From assembly GCA_946185485.1 (NCBI GenBank), contig CAMHJQ010000010.1, positions 32,928-96,927 of the forward strand: 64,000 bases of DNA. The letters run 5' to 3'. This DNA is from an uncultured Prevotellaceae bacterium. GTDB taxonomy: Bacteria > Bacteroidota > Bacteroidia > Bacteroidales > Bacteroidaceae. Below the pieces are notes generated by a model. That model had not been told where the DNA came from. It worked only from the letters and a program-made list of their open reading frames with translations, and ran no database searches. Position numbers and translations under genes: made by a program. Positions 52,178 to 60,872 of the stretch are shown here, piece by piece. The number at the start of each line of letters is the position of its first letter. Position 1 is the first letter of the stretch.

Positions 52178-52196
52178 TTGTCAGTCCATTTTTTTA
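52157..52196. terminator. Terminator of the acyl-CoA synthetase operon
   Basis: AATGGACTGAC (52163-52173) and GTCAGTCCATT (52180-52190) form an 11-bp stem with a 6-base loop, with A and T runs on both sides. It overlaps the last codons of the synthetase gene and the -33 element of thrA. Confidence 0.85.
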
Positions 52197-53855
52197 CTTG
52201 TATAGGTATCGTTTGATGCTTCGCTTGGGTGTCTTCTCGAATTCCTCCTTGCGGATTTCTATCTCAGCAATCTTCTCGTAGGCAGGCAGCTGTCCGTTGA
52301 GTTGATCGAGGTTCTGGTTCATGACGTTCATGAGGTCGCTCTCGTTGAATCGCATGTTCTTGGCTTCGTCATAGTCGGGATAGATCAGTCCCACCAGTTT
52401 GTTATCCCTTTGTACAACGACGCTCTCGACGACCATTGGCATGGAGTTCAGCTTGTCCTCTATCTCCTCGGGATAGATGTTCTGTCCGTTGGGGCCTAGC
52501 AGCATATTCTTGCTGCGCCCATTGATGAAGACGTTGCCGTCGTAGTCCATTGTGCCCAGGTCACCCGTGTGGTACCAGCCGTTGGCGTCCAGGGTTTCCT
52601 GTGTGGCTTCCTCGTTCTTGTAGTAACCCAGCATGACGTTGGGACCTTTGGCCAGTATCTCGCCAGGAATCTCGGCGGGATTGGTGGAGTTGATCTTCAC
52701 CTGCATGTGGTAAGCAGCTTGTCCGCAGGAGCCCTGCACGAAAGTCTGCCAGTCACGGTAGCAGATGATGGGGGCACACTCGGTGGCGCCATAGCCCACG
52801 GTGTAGGGGAATTCTATGCGTTTCAGGAATGCCTCCACCTCCTGATTGAAGGCGGCGCCGCCTATGATGACCTCGTACAGTTCGCCGCCGAAGGCCTTGA
52901 CGACCTCCTGGCAAATGCGTTCGCGCACCTTCTTCGAGATGACGGGCATCGACAGCAGCAGTCGCATGCGGTTGTTTTGAATCTTGGGGAACACCTTCTT
53001 TCGGATAATCTTCTCGATAACCAGCGGCACGGCTATAATGATTTTAGGCTTCACGTCCGCGAAAGCCTGTGCGATGATGGCTGGCGAGGGGATGCGGTTC
53101 AGGTAGAAGGTGTGGCATCCGTGCAGGAACTCGAAGATGAACTCGAAGGCCATGCCGTACATGTGGGCCATGGGGAGAATGGAGATGATGCGGTCGCCAC
53201 GGTTGATGGTCTTGCCCAGTACGTGCTCGGCAAAGTCATAGTTCGACCATATAGCGCGGTAGGGTATCATCACACCCTTTGAGAATCCCGTGGTACCCGA
53301 GGTGTAGTTGATGAGTGCCAGTTCCTCGCCGTTCTCCTCAATATAATAATGTACGTGTTCCTTACGGAAATATTTGGGGTATTTCTTGCCATACAGCTCG
53401 TTCAAGTGCTCTCGGGCATAGGTCAACTTGTCTGTGCGAGACACCATCAGCGAGTAGTCGGGGTTGTTGATGATACCCTCCAGGTTGGGCATCTGCATAG
53501 GATCTATCTGCGTGGCCACATGGTCACCCACAAAGAGCAGCTTGGCATCGGAGTGGTTGACGATGTTGTGTATCTGCTCTGCCATGAACTCATGCAGGAT
53601 AGGTACTGCCACAGCGCCATACGTCAGCGTGGCAAGAAACGCCACCGCCCATTGGCTGCTGTTACGTCCGCAGAGGGCTATCTTGTCACCCTTGGTGACA
53701 CCGCTGTTCTCAAACAGGATGTGTAGTTTCTCTATCTTGCGTGCTACGTCATGATACTGCAGGGTGGCTCCCTTATAGTCAGTCAGGGCATCCAGGTCCC
53801 AGTTGTCGACAATGCTCTGCTGAATGAGCTGGTTAAAACTCGGATAGTTTTCCAT
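52194..53855 (-). CDS. Long-chain fatty acid-CoA ligase, copy 1
   Basis: A 553-residue AMP-forming synthetase. The P-loop is INYTSGTTGFSKGVMIPYRA (about 176-195), with GYGATECAP, YHTGDLGTMDYDGNVFINGR and the C-terminal lysine KTPKRSIKRYLYK. It activates fatty acids for membrane lipid use or uptake. The next gene upstream is a close paralogue, separated by 3 bases. Confidence 0.93.
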   Translation of the reverse strand: MENYPSFNQLIQQSIVDNWDLDALTDYKGATLQYHDVARKIEKLHILFENSGVTKGDKIALCGRNSSQWAVAFLATLTYGAVAVPILHEFMAEQIHNIVNHSDAKLLFVGDHVATQIDPMQMPNLEGIINNPDYSLMVSRTDKLTYAREHLNELYGKKYPKYFRKEHVHYYIEENGEELALINYTSGTTGFSKGVMIPYRAIWSNYDFAEHVLGKTINRGDRIISILPMAHMYGMAFEFIFEFLHGCHTFYLNRIPSPAIIAQAFADVKPKIIIAVPLVIEKIIRKKVFPKIQNNRMRLLLSMPVISKKVRERICQEVVKAFGGELYEVIIGGAAFNQEVEAFLKRIEFPYTVGYGATECAPIICYRDWQTFVQGSCGQAAYHMQVKINSTNPAEIPGEILAKGPNVMLGYYKNEEATQETLDANGWYHTGDLGTMDYDGNVFINGRSKNMLLGPNGQNIYPEEIEDKLNSMPMVVESVVVQRDNKLVGLIYPDYDEAKNMRFNESDLMNVMNQNLDQLNGQLPAYEKIAEIEIRKEEFEKTPKRSIKRYLYK

Positions 53856-53858
53856 ACC

Positions 53859-55517
53859 TTATTTATATAGATAACGTTTAATACTCTTCTTTGGTGTCTT
53901 CTGGAACTCCTTGTCTTGCAGTTCGAAGGCTTGTATGCGGCTGTATGCGGGCAACGTCTGGTTCAGGTTCTGGCGGTTCTGCTCCATGATGCCCTCTATG
54001 TCTTGTGTGTTGAATCCCATGTTGCGGGCTTCGTCCATGTCAGGATATATCAGGGCTACCAGATGGTCGTCACGTTGTACGATGAGGCTCTCGCTGACCA
54101 TTGCCATCGAGTTGAGCTTGTCCTCAATCTCTTCGGGGTAGACGTTTTGTCCGTTAGCGCCCAGCAGCATGTTCTTCAGGCGTCCGCGGATGAAGATATG
54201 TCCATCCCGCGACATGGTGGCCAGGTCGCCAGTATGGTACCAACCGTCGCTGTCGATGGCCTGTCTGGTGGCCTCCTCGTTCTTATAATAGCCCAACATG
54301 ACGTTAGTTCCTCGGGTGATGATCTCGCCCTCCACGTTCTGCGGGTCTGGCGACGCGATTTTTACCTCCATGCAGGGCAGGGGTGTGCCACACGAGCCGG
54401 GCAAGAAGTCGTGGTAGTCGCTGTACGAGATGAGCGGGGCACATTCCGTCGTGCCATAGCCTACAGTGATGGGGAAATTGATGCTCTTCAGGAACTGTTC
54501 TATCTCCTGGTTCAGCGGGGCACCGCCCACGATGATCTCATAAGCCCTTCCGCCGAAAGCAGCATATACCTCTTGGCAGATGCGCTCGCGCACCTTGTCC
54601 CTGACGACGGGCATCTGAAGCATCAGCTTCACGGCATTAGTCTGTATCTTGGGGAACACGCGCTTGCGGATGATCTTCTCAATAATCAGGGGTACTGCCA
54701 CCACCACGTCGGGACGTACCTCCTTGAAGGCCTCGGCGATAATGGCTGGCGACGGCAGGCGCGTCAGGAAATGCAGATGATAGCCCGAGCAGAAGGGGAA
54801 CAGAAACTCGATGGACATGCCATACATGTGTGCCATGGGCAGAATGCTCAGCGTGTTGCTGAACTTGGGCATGTGTACGCCCAGCTTCTTCTGGCAGAAG
54901 TCCACGTTGCCCCAGAGAGCGCGGTAGGGTAGCATGACGCCTTTCGAAAAGCCTGTCGTTCCGCTGGTGTAGTTGATCATGCACAACTCCTCGGACGTGT
55001 CCTGATGCCAGTGTACGTCGTCGCGTCGGAAGGCATTGGGATACCTCTTGCCGAAGAGCTCGTTCAGTCGCTCGCGGGCGTCGGTAAGCTGCTCGTTATG
55101 AGAAACATACAATGAGAAGTCGGGTAGGTTGAAGATGCCTTCCAAGTGGGGCATCTGCTTCTCGTCGATGACGTTGACGATGTAGTCGCCTACAAACAGC
55201 AAGCGTGAATCGGAGTGGTTGACGATGTTGTGTATCTGTTCGTCGTTGAATTCATGTAGAATAGGAACGATGACGGCGCCGTAGGTCAGCGTAGCCAGGA
55301 AGGCTACTGCCCAGTGTGCCGAGTTGCGTCCGCACACAGCGATGCGGTCGCCCTTCTGGATGCCCGCAGCCTCCATCATGATGTGAAGTTTCTCTATCTT
55401 GCGGGCTACGTCATGGTATTGCAGTGTAGCTCCCTTGTAGTCGGTCAGCGCATCGAGCAGCCAGTTGTCCTTGATGGTTCGTTCAATATAAGAATTGAAA
55501 CTAGGTATGTCATTCAT
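53859..55517 (-). CDS. Long-chain fatty acid-CoA ligase, copy 2
   Basis: A 552-residue paralogue of the downstream gene, with the same motifs (MINYTSGTTGFSKGVM, GYGTTECAP, YHTGDLATMSRDGHIFIRGR, KTPKKSIKRYLYK). The tandem copies differ throughout, so the duplication is not recent. The start at 55517 (MNDIPSFNSY) fits the paralogue's start; a longer reading to 55571 crosses the promoter. Confidence 0.93.
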   Translation of the reverse strand: MNDIPSFNSYIERTIKDNWLLDALTDYKGATLQYHDVARKIEKLHIMMEAAGIQKGDRIAVCGRNSAHWAVAFLATLTYGAVIVPILHEFNDEQIHNIVNHSDSRLLFVGDYIVNVIDEKQMPHLEGIFNLPDFSLYVSHNEQLTDARERLNELFGKRYPNAFRRDDVHWHQDTSEELCMINYTSGTTGFSKGVMLPYRALWGNVDFCQKKLGVHMPKFSNTLSILPMAHMYGMSIEFLFPFCSGYHLHFLTRLPSPAIIAEAFKEVRPDVVVAVPLIIEKIIRKRVFPKIQTNAVKLMLQMPVVRDKVRERICQEVYAAFGGRAYEIIVGGAPLNQEIEQFLKSINFPITVGYGTTECAPLISYSDYHDFLPGSCGTPLPCMEVKIASPDPQNVEGEIITRGTNVMLGYYKNEEATRQAIDSDGWYHTGDLATMSRDGHIFIRGRLKNMLLGANGQNVYPEEIEDKLNSMAMVSESLIVQRDDHLVALIYPDMDEARNMGFNTQDIEGIMEQNRQNLNQTLPAYSRIQAFELQDKEFQKTPKKSIKRYLYK

Positions 55518-55540
55518 TGCACAATTTTCAAAATTTTGTG

Positions 55541-55572
55541 CAAAGGTAATATCTTTTCTGCACATCCGCAAA
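55541..55572 (-). promoter_or_regulatory. Promoter of the synthetase pair
   Basis: On the minus strand TTTG (55572-55569), 20 bases, then TACCTTTG (55548-55541), 23 bases before the ATG. Confidence 0.75.
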
Positions 55573-55619
55573 CTTTTTGTGCAGTTTTTATTTCTATGCT
55601 GAAAAATTCTTCAAATTAT

Positions 55620-55650
55620 TTTGTAATTTCCGTAAATTGTAGTAATTTTG
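55620..55650 (+). promoter_or_regulatory. infC operon promoter
   Basis: TTTG (55620-55623), 19 bases, then TAATTTTG (55643-55650), 25 bases before the start. Confidence 0.72.
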
Positions 55651-55675
55651 CAGCCGATTTCGATAAAACTGGTTA

Positions 55676-56377
55676 ATGAAGAACGACAAAATGAAGAATC
55701 AGTACCGTATCAACGAACAGATACGTGTACGTGAAGTGCGAATCGTGGGCGACAGTGGCAGCACTGTTTTACCTACACGTGAAGCCTTGGACATGGCTCG
55801 CGATCAGGGTGTTGACCTGGTCGAGATTTCTCCCAATGCCAATCCTCCTGTTTGTCGACTCATCGACTATTCGAAATTCCTTTACCAGCAGAAGAAGCGC
55901 CAGAAGGAGATGAAGGCCAAGCAGGTGAAGGTGGAGGTCAAGGAAATTCGTTTCGGACCTCAGACCGACGAGCATGACTATCAGTTCAAGCTCAAGCACG
56001 CCAAGGAGTTCCTGGAAGATGGTAATAAGGTACGCGCATACGTATTTTTCCGTGGACGCTCCATTCTGTTCAAGGAGCAGGGCGAGGTGCTGTTGCTGCG
56101 TTTCGCCAACGACCTTGAGGAATATGGCAAGGTCGAGGGCATGCCCTCGCTGGAAGGCAAGAAGATGTTCCTCTACCTGGCTCCCAAGAAGGCCGGTGCT
56201 CAGAAGAAGAGCCAGCAGGCCCGTGACCGTGAGGCTTCAGTAGCCGAGGCAAAGGAGTCAGCCCGTCAGCAGCAGTCGCCGGAGGTGGATGTTGATATGC
56301 CAGCCAATGGTGGTATGTTTGCTAACGCCAAGATTAGTGCTGATGCGTTGAAGAAGTTGACTGAAACAGAAGACTAA
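55676..56377 (+). CDS. infC: Translation initiation factor IF-3
   Basis: Binds the 30S subunit and checks initiation. The 233-residue protein has [17 protein letters not shown] at the N-terminus, [20 protein letters not shown] as the linker, and a C-terminal domain with [20 protein letters not shown]. The tail after about residue 175 is a long Glu/Gln/Ala-rich extension found in Bacteroidetes. The ATG start replaces the AUU used in E. coli. First gene of infC-rpmI-rplT-thrS. Confidence 0.97.
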   Translation: MKNDKMKNQYRINEQIRVREVRIVGDSGSTVLPTREALDMARDQGVDLVEISPNANPPVCRLIDYSKFLYQQKKRQKEMKAKQVKVEVKEIRFGPQTDEHDYQFKLKHAKEFLEDGNKVRAYVFFRGRSILFKEQGEVLLLRFANDLEEYGKVEGMPSLEGKKMFLYLAPKKAGAQKKSQQARDREASVAEAKESARQQQSPEVDVDMPANGGMFANAKISADALKKLTETED

Positions 56378-56381
56378 TCAT

Positions 56382-56413
56382 AAAGTTCAAAGTTCAAAGT
56401 TCAAAGTTCAAAG
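56382..56413 (+). repeat. 7-bp tandem repeat AAAGTTC
   Basis: Four copies of AAAGTTC plus AAAG in the infC-rpmI gap. A GC-rich stretch (CGGCGTCGCG to AGTCGCCG, about 56423-56456) follows and can form a stem. Confidence 0.8.
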
Positions 56414-56485
56414 AAAAAAAGACGGCGTCGCGCCCGGTATATGCGTAGTCGCCGAATATTAATAACAATTTAAATTTTAAAAACA

Positions 56486-56683
56486 ATGCCAAAAGTAAAG
56501 ACAAACTCCGGTGCTAAGAAGCGTTTTGCTTTCACCGGAACAGGTAAGGTCAAGAGACACCACGCTTACCACAGTCACATTCTGACTAAGAAGACTAAGA
56601 AGCAGAAGCGTAATCTGCAGGGTTCGACACTTGTCGATGTTACAAACATGAAGCAGGTTCGTGACCTGTTGTGTCTCCGTTAA
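56486..56683 (+). CDS. rpmI: Ribosomal protein bL35
   Basis: A 65-residue large-subunit protein: [20 protein letters not shown], then [20 protein letters not shown]. It lies between infC and rplT, the universal order. Confidence 0.97.
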   Translation: MPKVKTNSGAKKRFAFTGTGKVKRHHAYHSHILTKKTKKQKRNLQGSTLVDVTNMKQVRDLLCLR

Positions 56684-56720
56684 TTCACCTATTGTCAAAC
56701 ATTAAAAATATTAGAAAACT

Positions 56721-57065
56721 ATGCCAAGATCAGTCAATCACGTTGCATCACGTGCAAAACGTAAAAGAATTCTGAAACTCACTCGCGGTTACTTTGGTGC
56801 CCGCAAGAATGTTTGGACAGTAGCCAAGAACACTTGGGAGAAAGGTCTTACCTACGCTTATCGCGATCGTAAGAACAAGAAGCGCACCTTCCGTGCCCTG
56901 TGGATCCAGCGTATCAACGCTGCCGCTCGTCAGGAGGGCCTGAGCTATTCTGCACTCATGGGCAAGCTGGCCAAGGCTGGTATCGAGATCAACCGCAAGG
57001 TGCTCGCAGACCTGGCCCTCAACAACCCTGAGGCTTTCAAGGCTATCGTAGCCAAGGTGAAGTAA
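56721..57065 (+). CDS. rplT: Ribosomal protein bL20
   Basis: A 114-residue protein with [20 protein letters not shown] and [20 protein letters not shown]. An early assembly protein of the 50S subunit. The gap before it is short (37 bases), and no L20-type leader was recognised. Confidence 0.98.
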   Translation: MPRSVNHVASRAKRKRILKLTRGYFGARKNVWTVAKNTWEKGLTYAYRDRKNKKRTFRALWIQRINAAARQEGLSYSALMGKLAKAGIEINRKVLADLALNNPEAFKAIVAKVK

Positions 57066-57167
57066 GAACCGGTTCTTCGAAAGAACAAGAGGCATTGCTT
57101 GTATCCTATATGAGTAGTGCCTCTTTTTGCACTCGCAAAACATCAATTTCAAACATATCTCGTATTT

Positions 57168-59114
57168 ATGGAAATTAAGATTACCTTCCCGGACGGTTCT
57201 GTTCGCTCGTATGAGCAGGGCGTTACCGGTTTTCAGATTGCCGAGAGCATTTCGCCGGCTCTGGCACGCAGCGTTGTCAGCTGTGGTGTAAACGGCGAGA
57301 CAGTTGAGTTGAACCGTCCCATTATGGAGGACGCTACCATCGCCCTTTACAAGTTTGAGGACGAGGAGGGCAAGCACACCTTCTGGCACACCTCTGCCCA
57401 CCTGTTGGCTGAGGCCTTGCAGGAGCTTTATCCCGGCATTCAGTTCGGTTTCGGACCTGCTGTCGAGAACGGCTTCTTCTATGACGTGCTGTTGCCTAAT
57501 GGTGAGATGATTAAGGAGAGCGACTTCCCCGCCATCGAGGCCAAGATGAAGGAGCTGGCAGGCAAAAAGGAGGCTGTCGTCCGTAAGGAAGTCGCCAAGG
57601 CCGATGCTCTCAAGCAGTTTGCCGCTAACGGTCAGACCTACAAGTGTGAACACATCGACCAGGACCTGGAGGATGGTTCTATCACCACCTATACCCAGGG
57701 CAACTTCACCGACCTTTGCCGTGGCCCGCACCTCGTGGACACTGGTGAAATCAAGGCCGTCAAGCTGACGAACGTCGCAGGCGCCTTCTGGCGTGGCGAT
57801 GCTTCCCGCGAGCAGATGCAGCGTCTCTATGGTATCTCGTTCCCCAAGAAGAAGATGCTCGACGAGTATCTTGTCATGCTTGAGGAAGCCAAGAAGCGTG
57901 ATCACCGCAAGATTGGCAAGGAGATGGAACTCTTCATGTTCAGCGACAAGGTAGGCAAGGGTCTTCCCATCTGGCTACCCAAGGGTACTGAGCTGCGTCT
58001 CCGTCTTCAGGACCACTTGCGCAAGGTTCAGAAGCGTTTTGGCTATCAGGAAGTTATCACTCCGCATATTGGCTCCAAGAATCTCTATGTTACCTCAGGT
58101 CACTATGCCCACTACGGCAAGGATTCGTTCCAGCCCATCCATACCCCCGAGGAGGACGAGGAATACATGCTGAAGCCCATGAACTGCCCGCACCACTGCG
58201 AAATCTTCGCTTGGAAACCCCGTTCCTATCGCGACCTACCACTGCGTATTGCTGAGTTCGGTACCGTCTATCGCTACGAGCAGTCGGGCGAGTTACACGG
58301 ACTGACCCGCGTACGTTCATTTACGCAGGATGACGCCCACCTCTTCTGCCGTCCCGATCAGGTGAAGCAGGAGTTCCTCAACGTCATGGACATCATTAAT
58401 ATTGTTCTCAAAGCTTTTGGCTTTGAGTTCGAAGCTCAGATTTCTCTCCGCGACCCCAACGACCACGAGAAGTACGTAGGTACTGACGAAGACTGGGCAC
58501 TGGCCGAGCGTGCCATTCAGGAGGCTTGCGAGGAGAAGGGCCTGCATGCCAAGGTGGAATACGGCGAGGCTGCCTTCTATGGACCCAAACTCGACTTCAT
58601 GATCAAGGATGCCATCGGTCGCCGCTGGCAGTTAGGCACCATTCAGGTAGACTACAACCTGCCTAAGCGCTTCCAGCTGGAGTATACCGACGAGGACAAC
58701 CAGAAGAAGACGCCTGTCATGATTCACCGCGCACCCTTCGGCAGCATGGAGCGCTTCTGTGCCGTGCTCATCGAACATACCAGTGGTCACTTCCCCTTGT
58801 GGCTCACACCCGACCAGGTGGCTATCCTGCCGCTGTCTGAAAAGTACAACGACTATGCTAAGGAAGTCGCCAAGAAATTCGACCTGGGTGGCGTGCGTCC
58901 CACCATCGACCTGCGCAACGAGAAGCTCGGTCGCAAGATTCGCGACAACGAGCTGAAGCGCATCCCCTACATGGTCATCGTGGGTGAGAAGGAACAGCAG
59001 GACGGCACCGTTGCTGTGCGTCCGCAGGGTGGTGGCGAACAGACCATCATGACCATCCAGCAGTTCATCGACCACATCAATGCCGAGGTCAAGGAGATGA
59101 CGAAGGACTTCTAA
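57168..59114 (+). CDS. thrS: Threonyl-tRNA synthetase
   Basis: Charges tRNA-Thr. The 648-residue protein has an N-terminal TGS domain ([18 protein letters not shown]), an editing domain with [11 protein letters not shown], class II motifs ([10 protein letters not shown] with zinc Cys; [15 protein letters not shown]) and an anticodon domain ([20 protein letters not shown]). Start at ATG 57168; the 17 extra residues of a longer reading are not in the family. Confidence 0.97.
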   Translation: MEIKITFPDGSVRSYEQGVTGFQIAESISPALARSVVSCGVNGETVELNRPIMEDATIALYKFEDEEGKHTFWHTSAHLLAEALQELYPGIQFGFGPAVENGFFYDVLLPNGEMIKESDFPAIEAKMKELAGKKEAVVRKEVAKADALKQFAANGQTYKCEHIDQDLEDGSITTYTQGNFTDLCRGPHLVDTGEIKAVKLTNVAGAFWRGDASREQMQRLYGISFPKKKMLDEYLVMLEEAKKRDHRKIGKEMELFMFSDKVGKGLPIWLPKGTELRLRLQDHLRKVQKRFGYQEVITPHIGSKNLYVTSGHYAHYGKDSFQPIHTPEEDEEYMLKPMNCPHHCEIFAWKPRSYRDLPLRIAEFGTVYRYEQSGELHGLTRVRSFTQDDAHLFCRPDQVKQEFLNVMDIINIVLKAFGFEFEAQISLRDPNDHEKYVGTDEDWALAERAIQEACEEKGLHAKVEYGEAAFYGPKLDFMIKDAIGRRWQLGTIQVDYNLPKRFQLEYTDEDNQKKTPVMIHRAPFGSMERFCAVLIEHTSGHFPLWLTPDQVAILPLSEKYNDYAKEVAKKFDLGGVRPTIDLRNEKLGRKIRDNELKRIPYMVIVGEKEQQDGTVAVRPQGGGEQTIMTIQQFIDHINAEVKEMTKDF

Positions 59115-59155
59115 GTCTTTGAATATATAAAGAAGGAAGTTTTACAATTTGAAAT

Positions 59156-59190
59156 GAACCCCGAAAGTTAGACAAACACTTTCGGGGTTC
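59156..59190 (+). terminator. Terminator after thrS
   Basis: GAACCCCGAAAGT (59156-59168) and ACTTTCGGGGTTC (59178-59190) form a perfect 13-bp stem with a 9-base loop; the T run after it is weak (ATTGTGTCAT). It may also serve the converging unit from the right. Confidence 0.68.
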
Positions 59191-59234
59191 ATTGTGTCAT
59201 AATCCCTTTCTTTACCCTATTGTTGCAGGGCTAC

Positions 59235-59594
59235 TTATTCTTCAATGTTCTTGATGGTGTTGACGAAGTCGTGGGTATATGCCTGTATCGACTGGCGCTT
59301 CAATTTGTGCAGGAAGCCCTTGCTGCGCTCTACCTGAAGCTCGTAGCGCTTCAACAACTCCGAATCCTTTTCCCCTTGCAAGTCCAGGAACTGCTGGCGC
59401 AGGGTGGGGGTGAGTTGCAGGAAGAAGTCGTCGCTGTACGTCTGAATGCCCTCAGCCACCCACGGGCCGATGCCATATTGCTTGACAATCTGGTACAACC
59501 TGTTCCATTTCCATGCCGTCATGGGTTCTATGGGGTCGCGACGGGAGCTGTCGCTGTAGATGAGTCGATCGATGTTCCGCTGAATGATGTTCAT
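59235..59594 (-). CDS. Hypothetical 119-residue protein
   Basis: Reads MNIIQRNIDRLIYSDSSRRD, then WKWNRLYQIVKQYGIGPWVA and a helical, charged C-terminus. No family was recognised and there is no signal or TM segment. Its ATG overlaps the stop of the nhaC-type gene by 4 bases (ATGA), so it is coupled to it. A longer upstream reading is a shadow of the antiporter gene. Confidence 0.75.
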   Translation of the reverse strand: MNIIQRNIDRLIYSDSSRRDPIEPMTAWKWNRLYQIVKQYGIGPWVAEGIQTYSDDFFLQLTPTLRQQFLDLQGEKDSELLKRYELQVERSKGFLHKLKRQSIQAYTHDFVNTIKNIEE

Positions 59595-60868
59595 AGTGAG
59601 TAACGTTTGGGGTATCGTAATAGGATAGAAAGCAGGGCCGCTATGCCGATGGCCACGGGATAGTAGAGGTAAGGCACAATGCTGACAGGGTTCAGACCTG
59701 CCAGACCTGCTGCCATAAGTAGTTGGGCACCGTATGGGATGAGTCCCTGCACCATGCACGAGAAGGTATCGAGGATGGATGCGGCTTTCCGACTGTCCAC
59801 GCCATAGCGGTCGCCAACCTGCTTGGCAATGCCGCCAACGGTAATGATGGCGACGGTATTGTTGGCCGTGCAGAGGTCCACCAGCGACACCAAGGCGGCT
59901 ATGGAAAGTTCAGCGCCTCGCTTGTCCTTGACGTGCCGCGTCATCCGTTCAATGAGGTAGTCGATGCCGCCGTTGTACTTGATTAGTTCCAGCAGACCGC
60001 CTGCCATCATGGTGATGATGATAAGTTCGCCCATTCCGACGATGCCCTGGCCCATGTGTCCGAACCAGCCGTAGACGTCGAACGCTCCCATGAGCATGCC
60101 AATGATGCCGGTCAGCACAAGGCCTACCACCAGTACCGCCATGACGTTCATGCCGACGATGGCCGCCAGCAGCACTATTAAGTAGGGAATGACTTTCAGT
60201 ATCTCCACCTCGCCAACGTTTTGGGGCGAGTGTATGTTGCTGCCCATGATGAGGTAGATTGTCAGGATGACCACGGCGGCAGGCACGACGATGAATGCGT
60301 TGGCGCGGAATTTGTCGCTCAGGCGGCAGCCTTGTGTGGATGTGGCGACGATGGTGGTGTCGGAGATGAACGATAGGTTGTCACCGAAGAAGGCCCCTCC
60401 CACCACGATGGCGGTCATGAAGGGTACCGACGTGCCGGTCTGCTGGGCGATACCTGCCGCTATGGGTGTCAGCGCCACGATGGTGCCCACGCTGGTACCG
60501 ACGCTGAGCGAGATAAAGCAAGCAGCCAGAAAAAGTCCCGCCAGCAGCATACTGCCCGGCAGCAGGGTCAGCGTCAGGTTGACCGTGGCGTCAATGGCGC
60601 CCATCATCTTGGCCGTATGGGCAAAGGCGCCAGCCAGGATGAAGATCCAAATCATCAGCATCATCTGACTGGTGCCTGCGCCTTGGCTATAGATGTTGAT
60701 ACGTTTACGAAGAGGAATGCCGCCACTCACAGTGACGGCATATATAGAGGCAATCATAAACGCTACCGTGATAGGAACCTTGTAAAAGTCGCCCGCAATA
60801 AGCGACGTTACAAGGTATACCAGGATAAACACGCCAAGTGGCGATAGTGCTAACAGTCCCTTCTTCAA
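59591..60868 (-). CDS. NhaC-family Na+/H+ antiporter
   Basis: A 425-residue inner-membrane protein with about 10-12 TM helices. The family segments GSNIHSPQNVGE, FFGDNLSFISDTTIVATSTQ and DLCTANNTVAIITVGG are visible. It exchanges sodium (or an amine/malate, as in some NhaC members) for protons. It follows carB after 4 bases, and the 119-residue protein is coupled behind it. Confidence 0.88.
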   Translation of the reverse strand: MKKGLLALSPLGVFILVYLVTSLIAGDFYKVPITVAFMIASIYAVTVSGGIPLRKRINIYSQGAGTSQMMLMIWIFILAGAFAHTAKMMGAIDATVNLTLTLLPGSMLLAGLFLAACFISLSVGTSVGTIVALTPIAAGIAQQTGTSVPFMTAIVVGGAFFGDNLSFISDTTIVATSTQGCRLSDKFRANAFIVVPAAVVILTIYLIMGSNIHSPQNVGEVEILKVIPYLIVLLAAIVGMNVMAVLVVGLVLTGIIGMLMGAFDVYGWFGHMGQGIVGMGELIIITMMAGGLLELIKYNGGIDYLIERMTRHVKDKRGAELSIAALVSLVDLCTANNTVAIITVGGIAKQVGDRYGVDSRKAASILDTFSCMVQGLIPYGAQLLMAAGLAGLNPVSIVPYLYYPVAIGIAALLSILLRYPKRYSL

Positions 60869-60872
60869 TGTC

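Noticed and set aside
56378..56485. Ribosomal-protein autoregulatory leader before rpmI
   Set aside because: Only a 7-bp repeat and a weak GC stem are seen; no match to a known L20-type leader could be supported.
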